Shown here piece after piece: positions 1 to 9,863 of a stretch of 64,000 nucleotides of DNA; position 1 is the stretch's first letter; every line of letters starts with the position of its first letter. The notes beneath the pieces were generated by a model. It was not told where the DNA came from. It was given only the letters and a program-made list of their open reading frames with translations, and searched no databases. Origin of the DNA: Phycisphaerales bacterium UBA7800 (lineage in GTDB: Bacteria > Planctomycetota > Phycisphaerae > Phycisphaerales > Phycisphaeraceae); NCBI GenBank assembly GCA_002480565.1, contig DLCK01000041.1:33313-97312 (forward strand), in the 5' to 3' direction. A program made the translations under genes and the position numbers.

Positions 1-102
1 ATCAAACTCATCAGAAATAATCTCCTCAATACAGAATAGTAGCACAGCACTTAACTGTGTCAACACACTTGACGCCTTTTTCTTTTCACATCTCATATAC
101 AC

Positions 103-137
103 ATAATAAAACAGGATTTACAATCAATGTAAATCCT
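103..137 (-). terminator. Rho-independent terminator of the first carbohydrate operon
   Basis: A perfect 10-bp inverted repeat (113-122 and 128-137) with a 5-nt loop is followed, on the minus strand, by a T-rich run. It lies about 50 bp past the stop codon of the pilin-like gene and probably ends the leftward operon that begins near 6.4 kb. Confidence 0.75.
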
Positions 138-187
138 GCACAGTGGTTCGTTTTTTTGATATATCGCCAGACAAAGCGCCAATTGTG

Positions 188-931
188 TTACTTGGGCTGA
201 GCGATGGGATCATAGAAAAGTTCGTTAAGCCGAGCCGTATCACCATCATCGACAAGCTTGAAATAGTCGACAACTTCGACATGCCCATCGACCATCGCCA
301 TGTTGGATTGGCCACCATGTCGGGCCGAGGGCTTGCCAGCAACGGAGGCATAACTCTCCCAACCGATCATATAGTTCACCGTGGCATCCGTGGCAGCATT
401 GACTTGCGCATCGCCCAACAACATCACACGGCCTGGTGCCAATGGATCACCAATGCGATGTCGGTGACCTTTTTTGTTAAACAACGTGCCCTCTGTTTCG
501 ACAGTGATGCCTGATCGAGTCACAGCATACCCACCACCATAGGACAGCTTCATCGCACGCGGGCACTGCCAGACTCCGGTGCGAATATCACCCCATGCCT
601 TGCTGGCATACCGCCATTCTGTTTCAGGCAAATAGTTCGCGCCGATAAGCAAATTGGTATACCAATACTTGGGCGTCCCATAAGCCAATGCCGTGGAACC
701 GGCGCCGGCATAATAAGGAATCACATATTCCCGGTCGTCCAACGAATAAGCAAAGATGGCCAACGCAAGTCCTTTCTGATTGGACTTGCACTTGACATCC
801 TGAGCGCTCTTACGGGCAGCACCCAATGCCGGAAGCAAAACGGCAATCAATAATGAAATGATTGATATTACCACCAGCAATTCAATGAGCGTAAAAGCGT
901 GACGTGTGATCGGTGTCTTGAACGTGATCAT
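188..931 (-). CDS. Pilin-like secreted protein (prepilin N-terminal methylation motif)
   Basis: This 247-aa protein opens with a short basic leader and the type IV pilin signature 'HAFTLIELLVVISII', with cleavage expected before the Phe and the conserved Glu five residues on. One hydrophobic helix follows, then a globular domain. Near the C-terminus is 'AMVDGHVEVV', the DGH-type motif typical of the large pseudopilin families of Planctomycetes and Lentisphaerae. It would be processed by a prepilin peptidase and anchored or assembled by a type II secretion or pilus machine. It is the last gene of an operon with a glycoside hydrolase and an SGNH esterase, so a role in polysaccharide contact or export is likely but not shown. 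Two more copies lie in the other carbohydrate loci of this window. Confidence 0.9.
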   Translation of the reverse strand: MITFKTPITRHAFTLIELLVVISIISLLIAVLLPALGAARKSAQDVKCKSNQKGLALAIFAYSLDDREYVIPYYAGAGSTALAYGTPKYWYTNLLIGANYLPETEWRYASKAWGDIRTGVWQCPRAMKLSYGGGYAVTRSGITVETEGTLFNKKGHRHRIGDPLAPGRVMLLGDAQVNAATDATVNYMIGWESYASVAGKPSARHGGQSNMAMVDGHVEVVDYFKLVDDGDTARLNELFYDPIAQPK

Positions 932-952
932 ATTTTTATCCTCGGCAAAATG

Positions 953-2647
953 TTAATGCGCAATAAGCAAAGCCAATAAGGTCTGGGCATAAAGCCGATG
1001 ACCAAAATCGTTGGGATGGTTAATACCGTTCCCCGTCAGGTCGTAATAACGCTTGGTCTTAAGCAGGTCGGCCCACAACGCAGTGACATCCGCCAACGCA
1101 CACCCACTGTCATGTTGAGCCTGGAGACTGACAAGTTGTTGACGGTAAGGTTCGAACATATCTTCGCGCGACCATGTCCATTGCGGATTGGCCATGCTTG
1201 ATGAGACCAACACATACTCCGCTTCCGGATAAGACTGTTTCAATGCAGTAAGCAAACCTGAAATATTCTCCCCAAACTTCCGGGGGTTACGCCCTGCCAC
1301 GTCGTTCATGCCATATGCAATCACAAACAAGTCCGGCTTGCTTTCACCGATGCGTGGCAACACGTTCATCGCCCCATCGGACGTTGTGCCGGAGACTGCC
1401 AGATTATTAAGCGTCACCTTGGAACCTGTTTGGGCTTCAATGGCACGTTGAACCAGAATGCCGTAGGGAGGCATATGCGGTTTGTATCCACGGCTTGTGG
1501 CGTTGGCACCTGAAGTGATACTGTCGCCAATCAGACAAATGGACACGGGTTTGCCGGACTGAATCAGGCCTGTGACTCGTGGTAATTGACTGCCTGCGTA
1601 TTGAGGCGTGTAACCTAGCCACGCGTCGGCATGTTCGTAGGTCACCTTCACCTGAATATTGGGGAACCATGTTTCGGCATAGAGCAGCCATTTATCTGGA
1701 TCACCAAGCTTGCTGCGGATAGCTCGCTTTTCGTTGGGCTTCCTGTAAAGTTCTTCGCGCGTGATCGACGGGATACGCGAGTCAGCGGTCAGAACAATCC
1801 GTCTGGCCGTCGCATCAATGGTAAAGTCACGTCCTTGCTCAAAGACGGTCATGGTATCGCAACTGGTAACGCCAATGATTTTGCCCGGAGCGAATAGCAA
1901 GGTGCCATAAGCCCTATCGGAGTCGGGCTCCTTGATCAATGCGACATGTTCGTCATATTGGATCGCACCTTGCCACAAGGGTTCAAAGAGATGGGCTTGC
2001 TCCAAGGGATATGAATCCATTTTAGAAGGCTTGTGTGCAACTGCTTTGGGAGTTGGTTTACCTTGCGATTGCGTTGCCTGCCAGGAGACTTGTTCAATGA
2101 TGACATTCCCTGCTTTGGCCTGCTTGTCAATGATCCAGGCATAGCCTGTGAGTTTCAACGGCAGGTCAAGTTTGCCATCATTGTTCCCACCCCAGTGTCC
2201 TTGAGGTGATGTGGTCTCAATAGGGAAGACCACATCCAAACCCACATGAGTCGATAGTTCAACAGTCTGTTGATAGTGCAGAATTTCGCCACTGGCATCC
2301 TTGATCCGTAACGCCAATCCTTTGATCGCTTCGGGATTGCCTGAAGACATTTTGACGATCACCACGCCGCTAGCCGAATGCGTGGTATTGGGAATCGCGG
2401 GGTCTTTGGCGTAGTAATACTCCAGAAATCCGGCATGCGTATCCTGCCAAAGAAAACCGGCGAGAAGTTTGTGCCTGTTATCCGTTGATGCCTGAATTTC
2501 AAAGCTGCATCCGCGTTGGACAGCCTTGTAAATATGCATCTGCGGCTTGCTGGAAAAGTCATCAATGACCTGAGCATCAACCGAATGGACCATGAGCATC
2601 AAGCTCATCAAAAACGCTGTTACCAATTGTTTTAAACTGCTATACAT
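953..2647 (-). CDS. Secreted SGNH/GDSL-type esterase with N-terminal accessory region
   Basis: The C-terminal half carries the SGNH hydrolase blocks: 'LIGDSITSG' (nucleophile Ser), a central Gly block, 'YGMNDVAGR' (Gly/Asn oxyanion block) and 'NHPNDFGH' (Asp-His of the triad). The family removes acyl groups, often acetyl groups from polysaccharides. About 300 N-terminal residues are probably beta-sandwich carbohydrate-binding material. I chose the ATG at 2647: AAAGG sits 7 nt before it and it begins a clean signal peptide ending near 'VDAQ'. A longer reading from GTG at 2674 abuts the previous stop. It follows the glycoside hydrolase gene directly, suggesting joint attack on one decorated glycan. 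Confidence 0.85.
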   Translation of the reverse strand: MYSSLKQLVTAFLMSLMLMVHSVDAQVIDDFSSKPQMHIYKAVQRGCSFEIQASTDNRHKLLAGFLWQDTHAGFLEYYYAKDPAIPNTTHSASGVVIVKMSSGNPEAIKGLALRIKDASGEILHYQQTVELSTHVGLDVVFPIETTSPQGHWGGNNDGKLDLPLKLTGYAWIIDKQAKAGNVIIEQVSWQATQSQGKPTPKAVAHKPSKMDSYPLEQAHLFEPLWQGAIQYDEHVALIKEPDSDRAYGTLLFAPGKIIGVTSCDTMTVFEQGRDFTIDATARRIVLTADSRIPSITREELYRKPNEKRAIRSKLGDPDKWLLYAETWFPNIQVKVTYEHADAWLGYTPQYAGSQLPRVTGLIQSGKPVSICLIGDSITSGANATSRGYKPHMPPYGILVQRAIEAQTGSKVTLNNLAVSGTTSDGAMNVLPRIGESKPDLFVIAYGMNDVAGRNPRKFGENISGLLTALKQSYPEAEYVLVSSSMANPQWTWSREDMFEPYRQQLVSLQAQHDSGCALADVTALWADLLKTKRYYDLTGNGINHPNDFGHRLYAQTLLALLIAH

Positions 2648-2674
2648 GTAAAAACCTTTAATCTGGATCATCAC

Positions 2675-5131
2675 TTATTGATCACACACCACCAGCAGGT
2701 CACTGATCTGCATTGTGTTTTGCTGCGCTTCGGACAAGTCATGCATCCCCACGGAAATATACTTGACCTGCCCGACATCGAGCCTGCCATTGACCATGTC
2801 CGGATGGCTGGGCAGGGGTAGAAACTCAGCAAATCCAACGTACGCCACATGCCACTTCCCGTCGGCGGGAACGATTGGTGAACTGATCCAATACCCACCA
2901 CCGGTGTTCTCAAAAAGCATCAAACGGATGGCTGCTTTTTGCGTGGTTCGCAAGCGAACAATCAACCCCTGGGCCTGATCCAACGCATTGTTGTTAACCA
3001 ACAGTTTGGGATAGAACCAACGCTCACCGGGCTTTGCAAAACGCACATCCATCTGGATACCGGACTTGCCAACAAAGTCCATTGCCTTGAGCTTCTGCGT
3101 TCCATGTCCTGCCATATTTTTTTGCCATGCGGAAACGTCATTGACGTCTAACCTGCGGACTTTGGGGAAGCTTGCCAACAACGTGGACAATTCGCCTTCA
3201 AGTCGAAACGGCATGGCCAAAGGCGCTGCAGCTTGCCCGGTTTCATCCACTGCTTTGACCACAATTGCTTCTGTGTGCACGGCATTGAGTAATGCCGACG
3301 CATCAATCTGCCAATGTATTTTTCGCATACTTTGTGGTGGCAGTTCAACGCTTTGCGTTTGACCCGTCGCCGAATCATCTTGCCCTGGCAGGATCAATTG
3401 AGCCTTTACCTGATGAGCTACCGTATCCAGATTCGTCACCTTCACATTGAGATTCAGCGCATCTGCATGTCCCGGCAACACGATGTATCGCGCGGTTGAA
3501 TAGTTAACCTGCCTGGGGTCAAGTTCATGTTGCAGAATGATCGGACTGGCTAAAACAGGCTTGTTTACAGGCTTTTTTGCAACATTACAGTGTTGCATCG
3601 CACGCGTGTCGATCTTGAGATATTCCTTTAACGCATCACGATCAACCCATGCATATGCCAAACCATCTGTGAACGTGAATGTGTTTTGCTCATCCATTTT
3701 GATTGCTTGCCCATCGACTGCTTCGACGCGTGTGGGGCTTAACGGCAGTATCACTCTCGCCGCCGCCAAGGAGTCAGCGATCAACACGACGACTGCTTGC
3801 TGCGTCTGGCCTGCAAAAACCTGCGCGGTGAGATTGGCTTTGGAGTTGACCTGAAGGTCACCGATGTATTGTTGATGCGAAAGCACACGGACGTTTTGCA
3901 CATACGCTGCCATGGATCGAAGAGGCGTGAGTTCTTTGCCAATCATGGAGAAACTCTTCGTCCCTCCCTCTTCGTAAAACGGCATGCAGAATGGGAAATA
4001 ATGGGCGATGCCATTGGCTTTGGCGATGGTTGATTTGGCTGCAATCTGCCAGGCGGAGTTAGCGTCTTCATCCCGCGAGGCTCGACCGGACCCTTTGGCC
4101 CAGGGGTAACCACATTCGGTAAGCCACAACGGTTTGGACTGTCGGTCATAACGCTTGAGCCACGCCCGGTAATCAGCAATCAGATTTTCAAGTTGTACTG
4201 CGCGGCGATAGTCATGAAAACTCACAAAGTCCACACTGTCGAACATGCCGTTGCGTGCCAGAAAATCCTCGTAAGTTCCGGGATTATTGCCAATGAGTAC
4301 ACCACCACCTATGGGCATGGCAACGCCATCACGATCCTTGAATGTCCAATGCATTGCATGAACAAGCGGTGCATATTGATCGGCTGGCAAGTCCGAACCA
4401 TACCCGCCATCTGGCTCGTTCCAGACTTCAAGTCCGCCCCACGTTGCAAGCCATCGCTGATGAATCACCGGCCACGCATTGGGGACAGGAAGTAAGTTCT
4501 GAGGCAAACGTGATGCAACCGGGAACGTCCCACGCGCCGGCCCCGGATCATGGAACATCTCCAAGACCTTGATGCCATGCGCTGCATAGAGTTTGCGAAC
4601 CTGATCTGCGTGATCGTGCTCATTCCAGTTCCACTGATCCAGTTTTGGATTAACCCCGCTCCAGCGAAAACGATCACGAGCAAAACCAATCCCGCTGCGT
4701 TGAAGCATTTTCACAATGACGGGGCGTTTTTCATCTCGGCGTTCAAGCCATGTGAGTACGACATCCATCCCGAAATAGTCATCGACTTTTCCTGTATGCC
4801 CCGGTTGCGAAATGATGCCAAAGGATTGTGATCCGATTTGCAGATCGTAATAGCCTTGCGCCAAAGTCACGGTCAATTGCAATTGCCCATTGACAACTTT
4901 GGCGGTTGGGGCAGGTTGTGGACGATTTTGATAATCACGCAATGTGCAGGGAATGCTGCTGCCTTGAGGCAGATCACTTTGCCAACGCAAGGTTGTTGAC
5001 TGCATGGGTGTGACAAAGAAATCATGAGGCGTAATGGGTTCAATATGCACTTGCGCGATGACATTAGCTGTACATAGCAGCAGACAAAAACCCGCCCAAC
5101 CCAAGATCACATTCACATGACAATTCTTCAA
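2675..5131 (-). CDS. Secreted glycoside hydrolase, clan-A (TIM-barrel) type
   Basis: An N-terminal domain of about 100 residues is followed by a (beta/alpha)8 barrel. 'EVWNEPDGG' supplies the probable acid/base Glu (about residue 239) and 'LTECGYPW' the probable nucleophile Glu (about residue 339). The spacing of roughly 100 residues and the N-E-P context fit clan GH-A (GH5/GH39-like); the exact family and substrate cannot be read by eye. About 400 further residues look like beta-sandwich domains. I chose a TTG start at 5131 because GAGGAG lies 7 nt upstream and translation then begins with a compact signal peptide ending 'ANVIAQ'; an ATG at 5203 is the longer alternative. The gene sits between its likely regulator and an SGNH esterase. 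Confidence 0.8.
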   Translation of the reverse strand: MKNCHVNVILGWAGFCLLLCTANVIAQVHIEPITPHDFFVTPMQSTTLRWQSDLPQGSSIPCTLRDYQNRPQPAPTAKVVNGQLQLTVTLAQGYYDLQIGSQSFGIISQPGHTGKVDDYFGMDVVLTWLERRDEKRPVIVKMLQRSGIGFARDRFRWSGVNPKLDQWNWNEHDHADQVRKLYAAHGIKVLEMFHDPGPARGTFPVASRLPQNLLPVPNAWPVIHQRWLATWGGLEVWNEPDGGYGSDLPADQYAPLVHAMHWTFKDRDGVAMPIGGGVLIGNNPGTYEDFLARNGMFDSVDFVSFHDYRRAVQLENLIADYRAWLKRYDRQSKPLWLTECGYPWAKGSGRASRDEDANSAWQIAAKSTIAKANGIAHYFPFCMPFYEEGGTKSFSMIGKELTPLRSMAAYVQNVRVLSHQQYIGDLQVNSKANLTAQVFAGQTQQAVVVLIADSLAAARVILPLSPTRVEAVDGQAIKMDEQNTFTFTDGLAYAWVDRDALKEYLKIDTRAMQHCNVAKKPVNKPVLASPIILQHELDPRQVNYSTARYIVLPGHADALNLNVKVTNLDTVAHQVKAQLILPGQDDSATGQTQSVELPPQSMRKIHWQIDASALLNAVHTEAIVVKAVDETGQAAAPLAMPFRLEGELSTLLASFPKVRRLDVNDVSAWQKNMAGHGTQKLKAMDFVGKSGIQMDVRFAKPGERWFYPKLLVNNNALDQAQGLIVRLRTTQKAAIRLMLFENTGGGYWISSPIVPADGKWHVAYVGFAEFLPLPSHPDMVNGRLDVGQVKYISVGMHDLSEAQQNTMQISDLLVVCDQ

Positions 5132-5236
5132 ATCCCAACTCCTCAAATGGATTGCAAATACAGTTGATGCGCAGGATAAGTCTCCAATGCCTGCGCATCG
5201 CAAAAACCGATTTAAATCAAGTGAATACCAGACGGA

Positions 5237-6403
5237 TCAATCACGCACGCCGTGTGATCCACATGAATCCCGAACCACGAGCCGGGGTTTTAGTATGGTG
5301 TGTCGCAACGGCTCATCGGCATTGGCTTGATCAAACATATTCACCAATCGCTCGATAGCCTGTTTGCCCAACTCTTCAAAAGGTTGTTGCACGGTCGTGA
5401 GTCCGAATTGTGTAGCAGGATCAAGGATCGGCCGCACATCATCAAAGCCCATCAATGCCACTTCCTGTGGTACGCAGACTTTCGCTTCCTGAAGCGCCCA
5501 GTACGCACCATGAGCCATGTCATCGACAAAACAAATGATGCCATCACAGGGCAATTTGTTTTCATATTGCATCAGCCATCCGCCGACGATCTGGCGGGCA
5601 GAAATTTCCTGACTTTGGCCGTACCCGACTTTGCCATGAAGCACAGGTTCAGGGTCCAGGCCGTGATCTTTCATGGCATTGCGGAATCCGGCCAAGCGAC
5701 TGCGTTCGGCAATGCCTGCTTCTTCACCCCATGAGATCACCGCCAGACGGCGACACCCGAGCATGAGCATATGCTGCGTGGCCATGTGCATACCTGCCAC
5801 CACATCGGTGAGGACGCAAGGATAATCAATCCCCGGCACGTAACGGTCAAGCAGGACGACTTTCACGCCATCGCGAATGCCTTGCTCCAAGAGCTCCAGG
5901 CATTCAACACGCGTGACGTTATCCTGGTCAAGAAACACCACAAGGCCTTCAATCTCACTGGCAAACATTTCACGGAGTTGCTCGATCTGCCGATCCGGAT
6001 TGCCACGGTCATGCGTGAGTACCAGACGGAATCCCAAGGCATCACAGGCCACTTCGGCACCACTGGCAACACGCGCGATGGCGGGGACTTCCACTGTGGG
6101 CACGGACAAACCAATGAGACTGCCCGTTGCCCGAGCACCCGAGGTGTTGGCGGCAGCACGCTGGTTGCGCAACGGGTCATCCAAAACCGCACAGACATAC
6201 GTACCACTGCCCTGCCGGGACTCAAGCACATTCTGCTCAACCAATACACGCACGGCACGGCGAAGCGTCTGACGGCTGACTTTAAGCTCACTAGCCAACT
6301 GCCGTTCAGGTGGCAAGCGATCCCCAAGCTGCATCTGTGATACCAGATGCTGCAAATCAAGCATCAATCGCGAGTATCGGGGCATCGAATCCACAACTGA
6401 CAT
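5237..6403 (-). CDS. AraR-like regulator: GntR winged helix plus LacI-type sugar-binding domain
   Basis: Residues 1-75 form a GntR-type winged helix ('DRLPPERQLASELKVSRQT' and 'LESRQGSGTYV'). The remaining 300 residues are a periplasmic-binding-protein fold of the LacI type ('LMGFDDVRP'). This architecture, like that of AraR, binds a sugar in the C-terminal domain to relieve repression. GGAG lies 8 nt before the ATG. It is the first gene of the operon, 105 bp ahead of the glycoside hydrolase start, so it probably controls itself and the three enzyme/pilin genes. Repeated ATACCAAT motifs upstream are operator candidates. The inducing sugar is unknown. Confidence 0.88.
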   Translation of the reverse strand: MSVVDSMPRYSRLMLDLQHLVSQMQLGDRLPPERQLASELKVSRQTLRRAVRVLVEQNVLESRQGSGTYVCAVLDDPLRNQRAAANTSGARATGSLIGLSVPTVEVPAIARVASGAEVACDALGFRLVLTHDRGNPDRQIEQLREMFASEIEGLVVFLDQDNVTRVECLELLEQGIRDGVKVVLLDRYVPGIDYPCVLTDVVAGMHMATQHMLMLGCRRLAVISWGEEAGIAERSRLAGFRNAMKDHGLDPEPVLHGKVGYGQSQEISARQIVGGWLMQYENKLPCDGIICFVDDMAHGAYWALQEAKVCVPQEVALMGFDDVRPILDPATQFGLTTVQQPFEELGKQAIERLVNMFDQANADEPLRHTILKPRLVVRDSCGSHGVRD

Positions 6404-6450
6404 CAGGCAAACTCCAGACCAGTAAACAGACCATTAAACGGCTCTGAATA

Positions 6451-6583
6451 ATACCAATCAAAACCAAATGGTCAAGCATTCACAACAACTAAAAATAACA
6501 AAATTATCATAAATACATTTTTTATAAATATTTGTATTCAATATTTTTTCAATCCAATTTTAATATACCAATTTATACCAATT
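6451..6583. promoter_or_regulatory. Candidate operator/promoter region of the AraR-like regulator
   Basis: The AT-rich 247 bp upstream of the regulator gene contains ATACCAAT at 6451-6458 and a perfect tandem repeat of TATACCAATT at 6564-6573 and 6574-6583. The 10-bp period places both copies on the same helix face. Autoregulatory binding is inferred from position only. Confidence 0.4.
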
Positions 6584-6650
6584 GACGTTTCATGTAATCA
6601 CTTATTGTCAATCTCAATGGGAATGATATGGGATTGAGGTCACTGAGGAA

Positions 6651-7463
6651 TCAGTTGACCTGTAGACATTGCTTTAACACATCCGCCAAACCGCCTGCCA
6701 ATTCGAGCTCCATCATGCCCAGGGGGAAGAAGAGTTCGAGCATGGCAGCACCGTCAAACTGTGTCATCAATGGGCCGAGGGTATCCCAGTCGATACTGCC
6801 ATGACCGGGGATCAGATGCGAGTCGAATTTCTGGTTGTTGTCACTGATGTGCATGTAGTCGATCACATCCAGAGACTGCTTGAAATGCTCGACCACATCA
6901 CAGGTCATATGTGCGTGGCCGGTGTCGAAACACATTTTCAGATTCGGGCTGTTGATCTGTCGGATCATTGTTGCCAATGCCCCAGGATCGGAACCTGCGT
7001 TGAACGTGGCGGGAATGTTTTCCATCAGGAAGGTGACACCAAGCTCTTGGCCCATTTGAGCAAGCTCGTGCATGGACTGCTTCAAGGGTGCCTGTCGCTG
7101 GGTTCGCTGCGGATCACTTAAGGGCTTGCCATCGGCTGTGGGCGATCCGGGATGGACCACCACCTTGGGGCCGCCCAGCTGCAAAGCCAATTCCGCTTCG
7201 AGTCGATAGACTTGCACGGAGGCTTTGCGAACCGACTCATCAGGCGATGATGGATCATACTTCTTGCCAAAGACACCATGGATTGAATCGTAACCAAGGC
7301 CCAGATCATCAGCGACCTGCTTGACATATTTTATGTCCGGCGGATTTGATTCATTGCGATAGTATTGCAGCGCGACGCACCCCAACTGCTTGTAGACATC
7401 AAGCAAAGCCGGTGGGTCGAAGTCAGCAAAACCAAATGAAGCAATCGTTGCGAGGTAGGCCAT
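6651..7463 (-). CDS. Sugar phosphate isomerase/epimerase-like TIM-barrel protein
   Basis: The 270-aa protein matches the xylose-isomerase-like TIM-barrel superfamily (AP endonuclease 2 type). Likely metal-ligand segments are 'FLMENIP', 'MCFDTGHAHM', 'YMHISDNNQ' and the C-terminal 'AMLELFFP'. Such proteins isomerise or epimerise free or phosphorylated sugars, with Glu/Asp/His residues holding a divalent metal. The precise substrate cannot be assigned. It follows the MTA phosphorylase gene by 85 bp on the same strand. A role in methylthioribose or other small-sugar metabolism is possible, but co-orientation is the only evidence. Confidence 0.8.
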   Translation of the reverse strand: MAYLATIASFGFADFDPPALLDVYKQLGCVALQYYRNESNPPDIKYVKQVADDLGLGYDSIHGVFGKKYDPSSPDESVRKASVQVYRLEAELALQLGGPKVVVHPGSPTADGKPLSDPQRTQRQAPLKQSMHELAQMGQELGVTFLMENIPATFNAGSDPGALATMIRQINSPNLKMCFDTGHAHMTCDVVEHFKQSLDVIDYMHISDNNQKFDSHLIPGHGSIDWDTLGPLMTQFDGAAMLELFFPLGMMELELAGGLADVLKQCLQVN

Positions 7464-7548
7464 GGTGGGATGTATTCTAGCCGGAGCGGCCTTGTTTTGT
7501 CGCGTAAAACATCAACGACATCGCCAAGCGTTGAACATGGCAAGTCAA

Positions 7549-8436
7549 TCAATCGAAGTATCGCCCCCATAGCACATTCAATCGCTGGGCCTGCTCTGTG
7601 TCGATATGCTGCTTGTTGGACCAAATGGCAAGCTTCAGGGCATCATGCGCAGGACTTGGCGTGGTCAGCAGTATTTGAATATCGGCCAGTGCCGCTTTGA
7701 TCAGTTCGATACCAGCAGCGCTTGCCTTGTTGAGATTGCCAATGATTTCCGAGAGTAAATCCGTTTGATTGACGTTCGGATCATGGGGTCGCCAACAGTC
7801 ATAATCCGTGGGCAGGCCAATGAGTGCGTAGGCAATTTCCGCTTCACGGGCGAGCTTGGCTTCGGGCATACAGGTCATGCCAATAAGGTCTCCGCCCCAT
7901 GCACGATGCATGTTTGATTCGGCCTTGGTGGAAAAGCCGGGACCTTCCATGACGACATAGGTGCCTTTGTCATGAACGGTGTGGTTGGCGAGTTTGGCTT
8001 TGGCAGCATCCAAGAGCCACTGACGCATCACCGGGCAGAAGGGTTCAGCCAACTCGACATGCACCGCAGCACAATCGTAAAACGTGTTGGCACGCTTGTA
8101 GGTTTTATCGATGACTTGATCGACGATCACCAGATCACCGGGCGCCATCTGCTCACGCAATGAGCCAGTCGCGCCGCTTGCGACAATGTGCGTGACCCCC
8201 AGTTCCTTGAGTGCATAGATGTTCGCACGATAGGGAACCAGACTTGGATTAAGCGTATGCCCGATGCCATGACGCTGGAGGATGCAGATGTCCACACCTT
8301 GCCATTGTGTCTCAACGATTGGAGAAGAAGGTTTGCCAAAGGGCGTGTCGGGGAATACGGTTTGCCCCTGCTCACCACCGATTGCATCGCCCAGTCCTGA
8401 TCCGCCGATCACGCCGATTTTGATGTGCTGTGTCAT
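7549..8436 (-). CDS. mtnP: S-methyl-5'-thioadenosine phosphorylase
   Basis: Phosphorolysis of 5'-methylthioadenosine to adenine and 5-methylthioribose-1-phosphate is the expected reaction, in methionine salvage. The 295-aa length and motifs fit the trimeric MTAP/PNP family: 'GVIGGSGLG' near the N-terminus, 'LQRHGIGH', 'VPYRANIYALKELG', 'ASGATGSLRE', and the active-site stretch 'EGPGFSTKAES' followed by 'DLIGMTCMPEAKLAREAE'. A related purine nucleoside phosphorylase cannot be excluded, but the conserved Thr-Asp around 'GLPTDYDCW' favours MTA. The gene stands 68 bp downstream of the coiled-coil/ligand-binding gene. Confidence 0.9.
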   Translation of the reverse strand: MTQHIKIGVIGGSGLGDAIGGEQGQTVFPDTPFGKPSSPIVETQWQGVDICILQRHGIGHTLNPSLVPYRANIYALKELGVTHIVASGATGSLREQMAPGDLVIVDQVIDKTYKRANTFYDCAAVHVELAEPFCPVMRQWLLDAAKAKLANHTVHDKGTYVVMEGPGFSTKAESNMHRAWGGDLIGMTCMPEAKLAREAEIAYALIGLPTDYDCWRPHDPNVNQTDLLSEIIGNLNKASAAGIELIKAALADIQILLTTPSPAHDALKLAIWSNKQHIDTEQAQRLNVLWGRYFD

Positions 8437-8504
8437 GAGTGAAATGATACGAAAGATTGGTAGTTGATGCGCAGCAAGGTGGATGTAAAAAAGGTGTCAG
8501 CAAA

Positions 8505-9863
8505 TCACTTGGCAACGCGGATCGCCATGGAAAACATCATGCTGTGCCATCCATTTTCCACACGGTAAAGAATCCGATTGCGTCCAGCCTTAAATGCGAC
8601 TTTGCGATAGCCTTCATTGGGTCGCCAAACCTTAAGCGTGTCACCGCTGATCCAGACGGGCAAATTGTTAACCCATATATTGGCCTTATCATCCGAGCCG
8701 ATGGAGATCCACAGGTCCATGTCTTTTTCAAAATACAACTCTGAATATGCGTACCAAATGCCGTACGGCTCCGCGTCGATGGGAACCACGCGCAGATCAC
8801 GACTCTGTTGAAACTGCCAACGAATCTGCCGACCCTCCTTACCGATGTACACCGCATCCAGATCGACCACCGACTCAGGCGGGAATTTACGATTGAGATT
8901 CACACGTGAAGGATTGGGGAACGGGCCAATGGTGTACCAGGTATCCACGAACAACCATTCCGTCGGATCACCTTTTTCAGTGACCATGCGTCCCAGCGTC
9001 CCCATCTCCGGCTTGGGCTTGGCAAGTTTGGAAAGCTCCTTGCGTTCACCTTCACTGATATTGCGTGCCTGAGCCTTCATTTCCTGACGCTCAAGTTGCG
9101 ACATCGGTGGCACGTTCGCGGATTGCGTCTGCTGCTGATGAGCCATCACCTGACGCATCGCTTGAGAGACATCCTTGAAATGACTTTCATCTTCCTTGGC
9201 CAACTCCACCAGATCATTTAAGCTCTGATCCTTGGCATCCAATTGCTCTTGTTCTTTTTTCTCTTCTTCCGTGGACTGCTCTTTGGCTTGTTGCTTTTGC
9301 TGCTGTGCCTGAACCTGCTGCTCTTGCTTCTGTTCTTCTTCAGGGTCGAACTGTTCTTTAGCAACGATCTCTTCGAGCTTGATTTCCTGTTGGTTTTCAA
9401 GATGCTGTTCGATGACCACTTTGGCCTGCTCGATTTCCAACAGCAGTTTTTCGGTCAACTCAATGAGCATCTCCACCTGCTGCTGCACGGTGGCGATTTC
9501 ATCTTTGTGTGGTTGAATCTGTTTGGGCAACTGAACCGGTTTGCGAAGTAGCTTCACATCAATCGGATCAAGGATCGGCATGACATCATTGATATTGCCA
9601 TAGGCTTCGCGGAATGGGATATTAAGCGTCACCGACAATTCCAACGCCTTGATCCGCCGGTAATCGTCACAGGTCTTGCGCATCGTCGCAATCGCCAAAC
9701 GGTGCAACGCAATAATACGTCCGCCTTGGGTTCCATCTGCCATCGCATCGGTAATGGTCTGCTCATCGGTGGCAGGTGTTTGAACTTTGGGTTGAGCAAC
9801 AAGCTTTGCAGAAGACAAAGCCAGACACATCAACAAACTCAAAATCAAGATGCGTGTCTTCAT
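8505..9863 (-). CDS. Exported coiled-coil protein with C-terminal beta-sandwich domain
   Basis: A signal peptide (first 24 residues, ending 'KLVAQ') precedes a Glu/Gln/Lys-rich coiled coil (about residues 100-240). The C-terminal 160 residues look like a beta-rich ligand-binding domain ('WYTIGPFPNPSR', 'ISIGSDDKANIWVNN', 'KAGRNRILYRVENGW'), the style seen in sugar-binding or PA14-like domains of planctomycete envelope proteins. The start overlaps the upstream coiled-coil gene by 4 bp, so the two are translationally coupled and follow exbB and exbD. I infer a periplasmic accessory of an ExbBD-type energy transducer. No catalytic motif was seen. Confidence 0.75.
   Translation of the reverse strand: MKTRILILSLLMCLALSSAKLVAQPKVQTPATDEQTITDAMADGTQGGRIIALHRLAIATMRKTCDDYRRIKALELSVTLNIPFREAYGNINDVMPILDPIDVKLLRKPVQLPKQIQPHKDEIATVQQQVEMLIELTEKLLLEIEQAKVVIEQHLENQQEIKLEEIVAKEQFDPEEEQKQEQQVQAQQQKQQAKEQSTEEEKKEQEQLDAKDQSLNDLVELAKEDESHFKDVSQAMRQVMAHQQQTQSANVPPMSQLERQEMKAQARNISEGERKELSKLAKPKPEMGTLGRMVTEKGDPTEWLFVDTWYTIGPFPNPSRVNLNRKFPPESVVDLDAVYIGKEGRQIRWQFQQSRDLRVVPIDAEPYGIWYAYSELYFEKDMDLWISIGSDDKANIWVNNLPVWISGDTLKVWRPNEGYRKVAFKAGRNRILYRVENGWHSMMFSMAIRVAK

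Noticed and set aside
5771..6340. 189-codon plus-strand frame opposite the AraR-like regulator
   Set aside because: Shadow of the regulator gene, with no domain and no ribosome site.
9243..9551. Leu/Phe-rich plus-strand frame resembling a membrane protein
   Set aside because: Produced by reading the Glu/Lys/Gln-rich coiled-coil gene in reverse.
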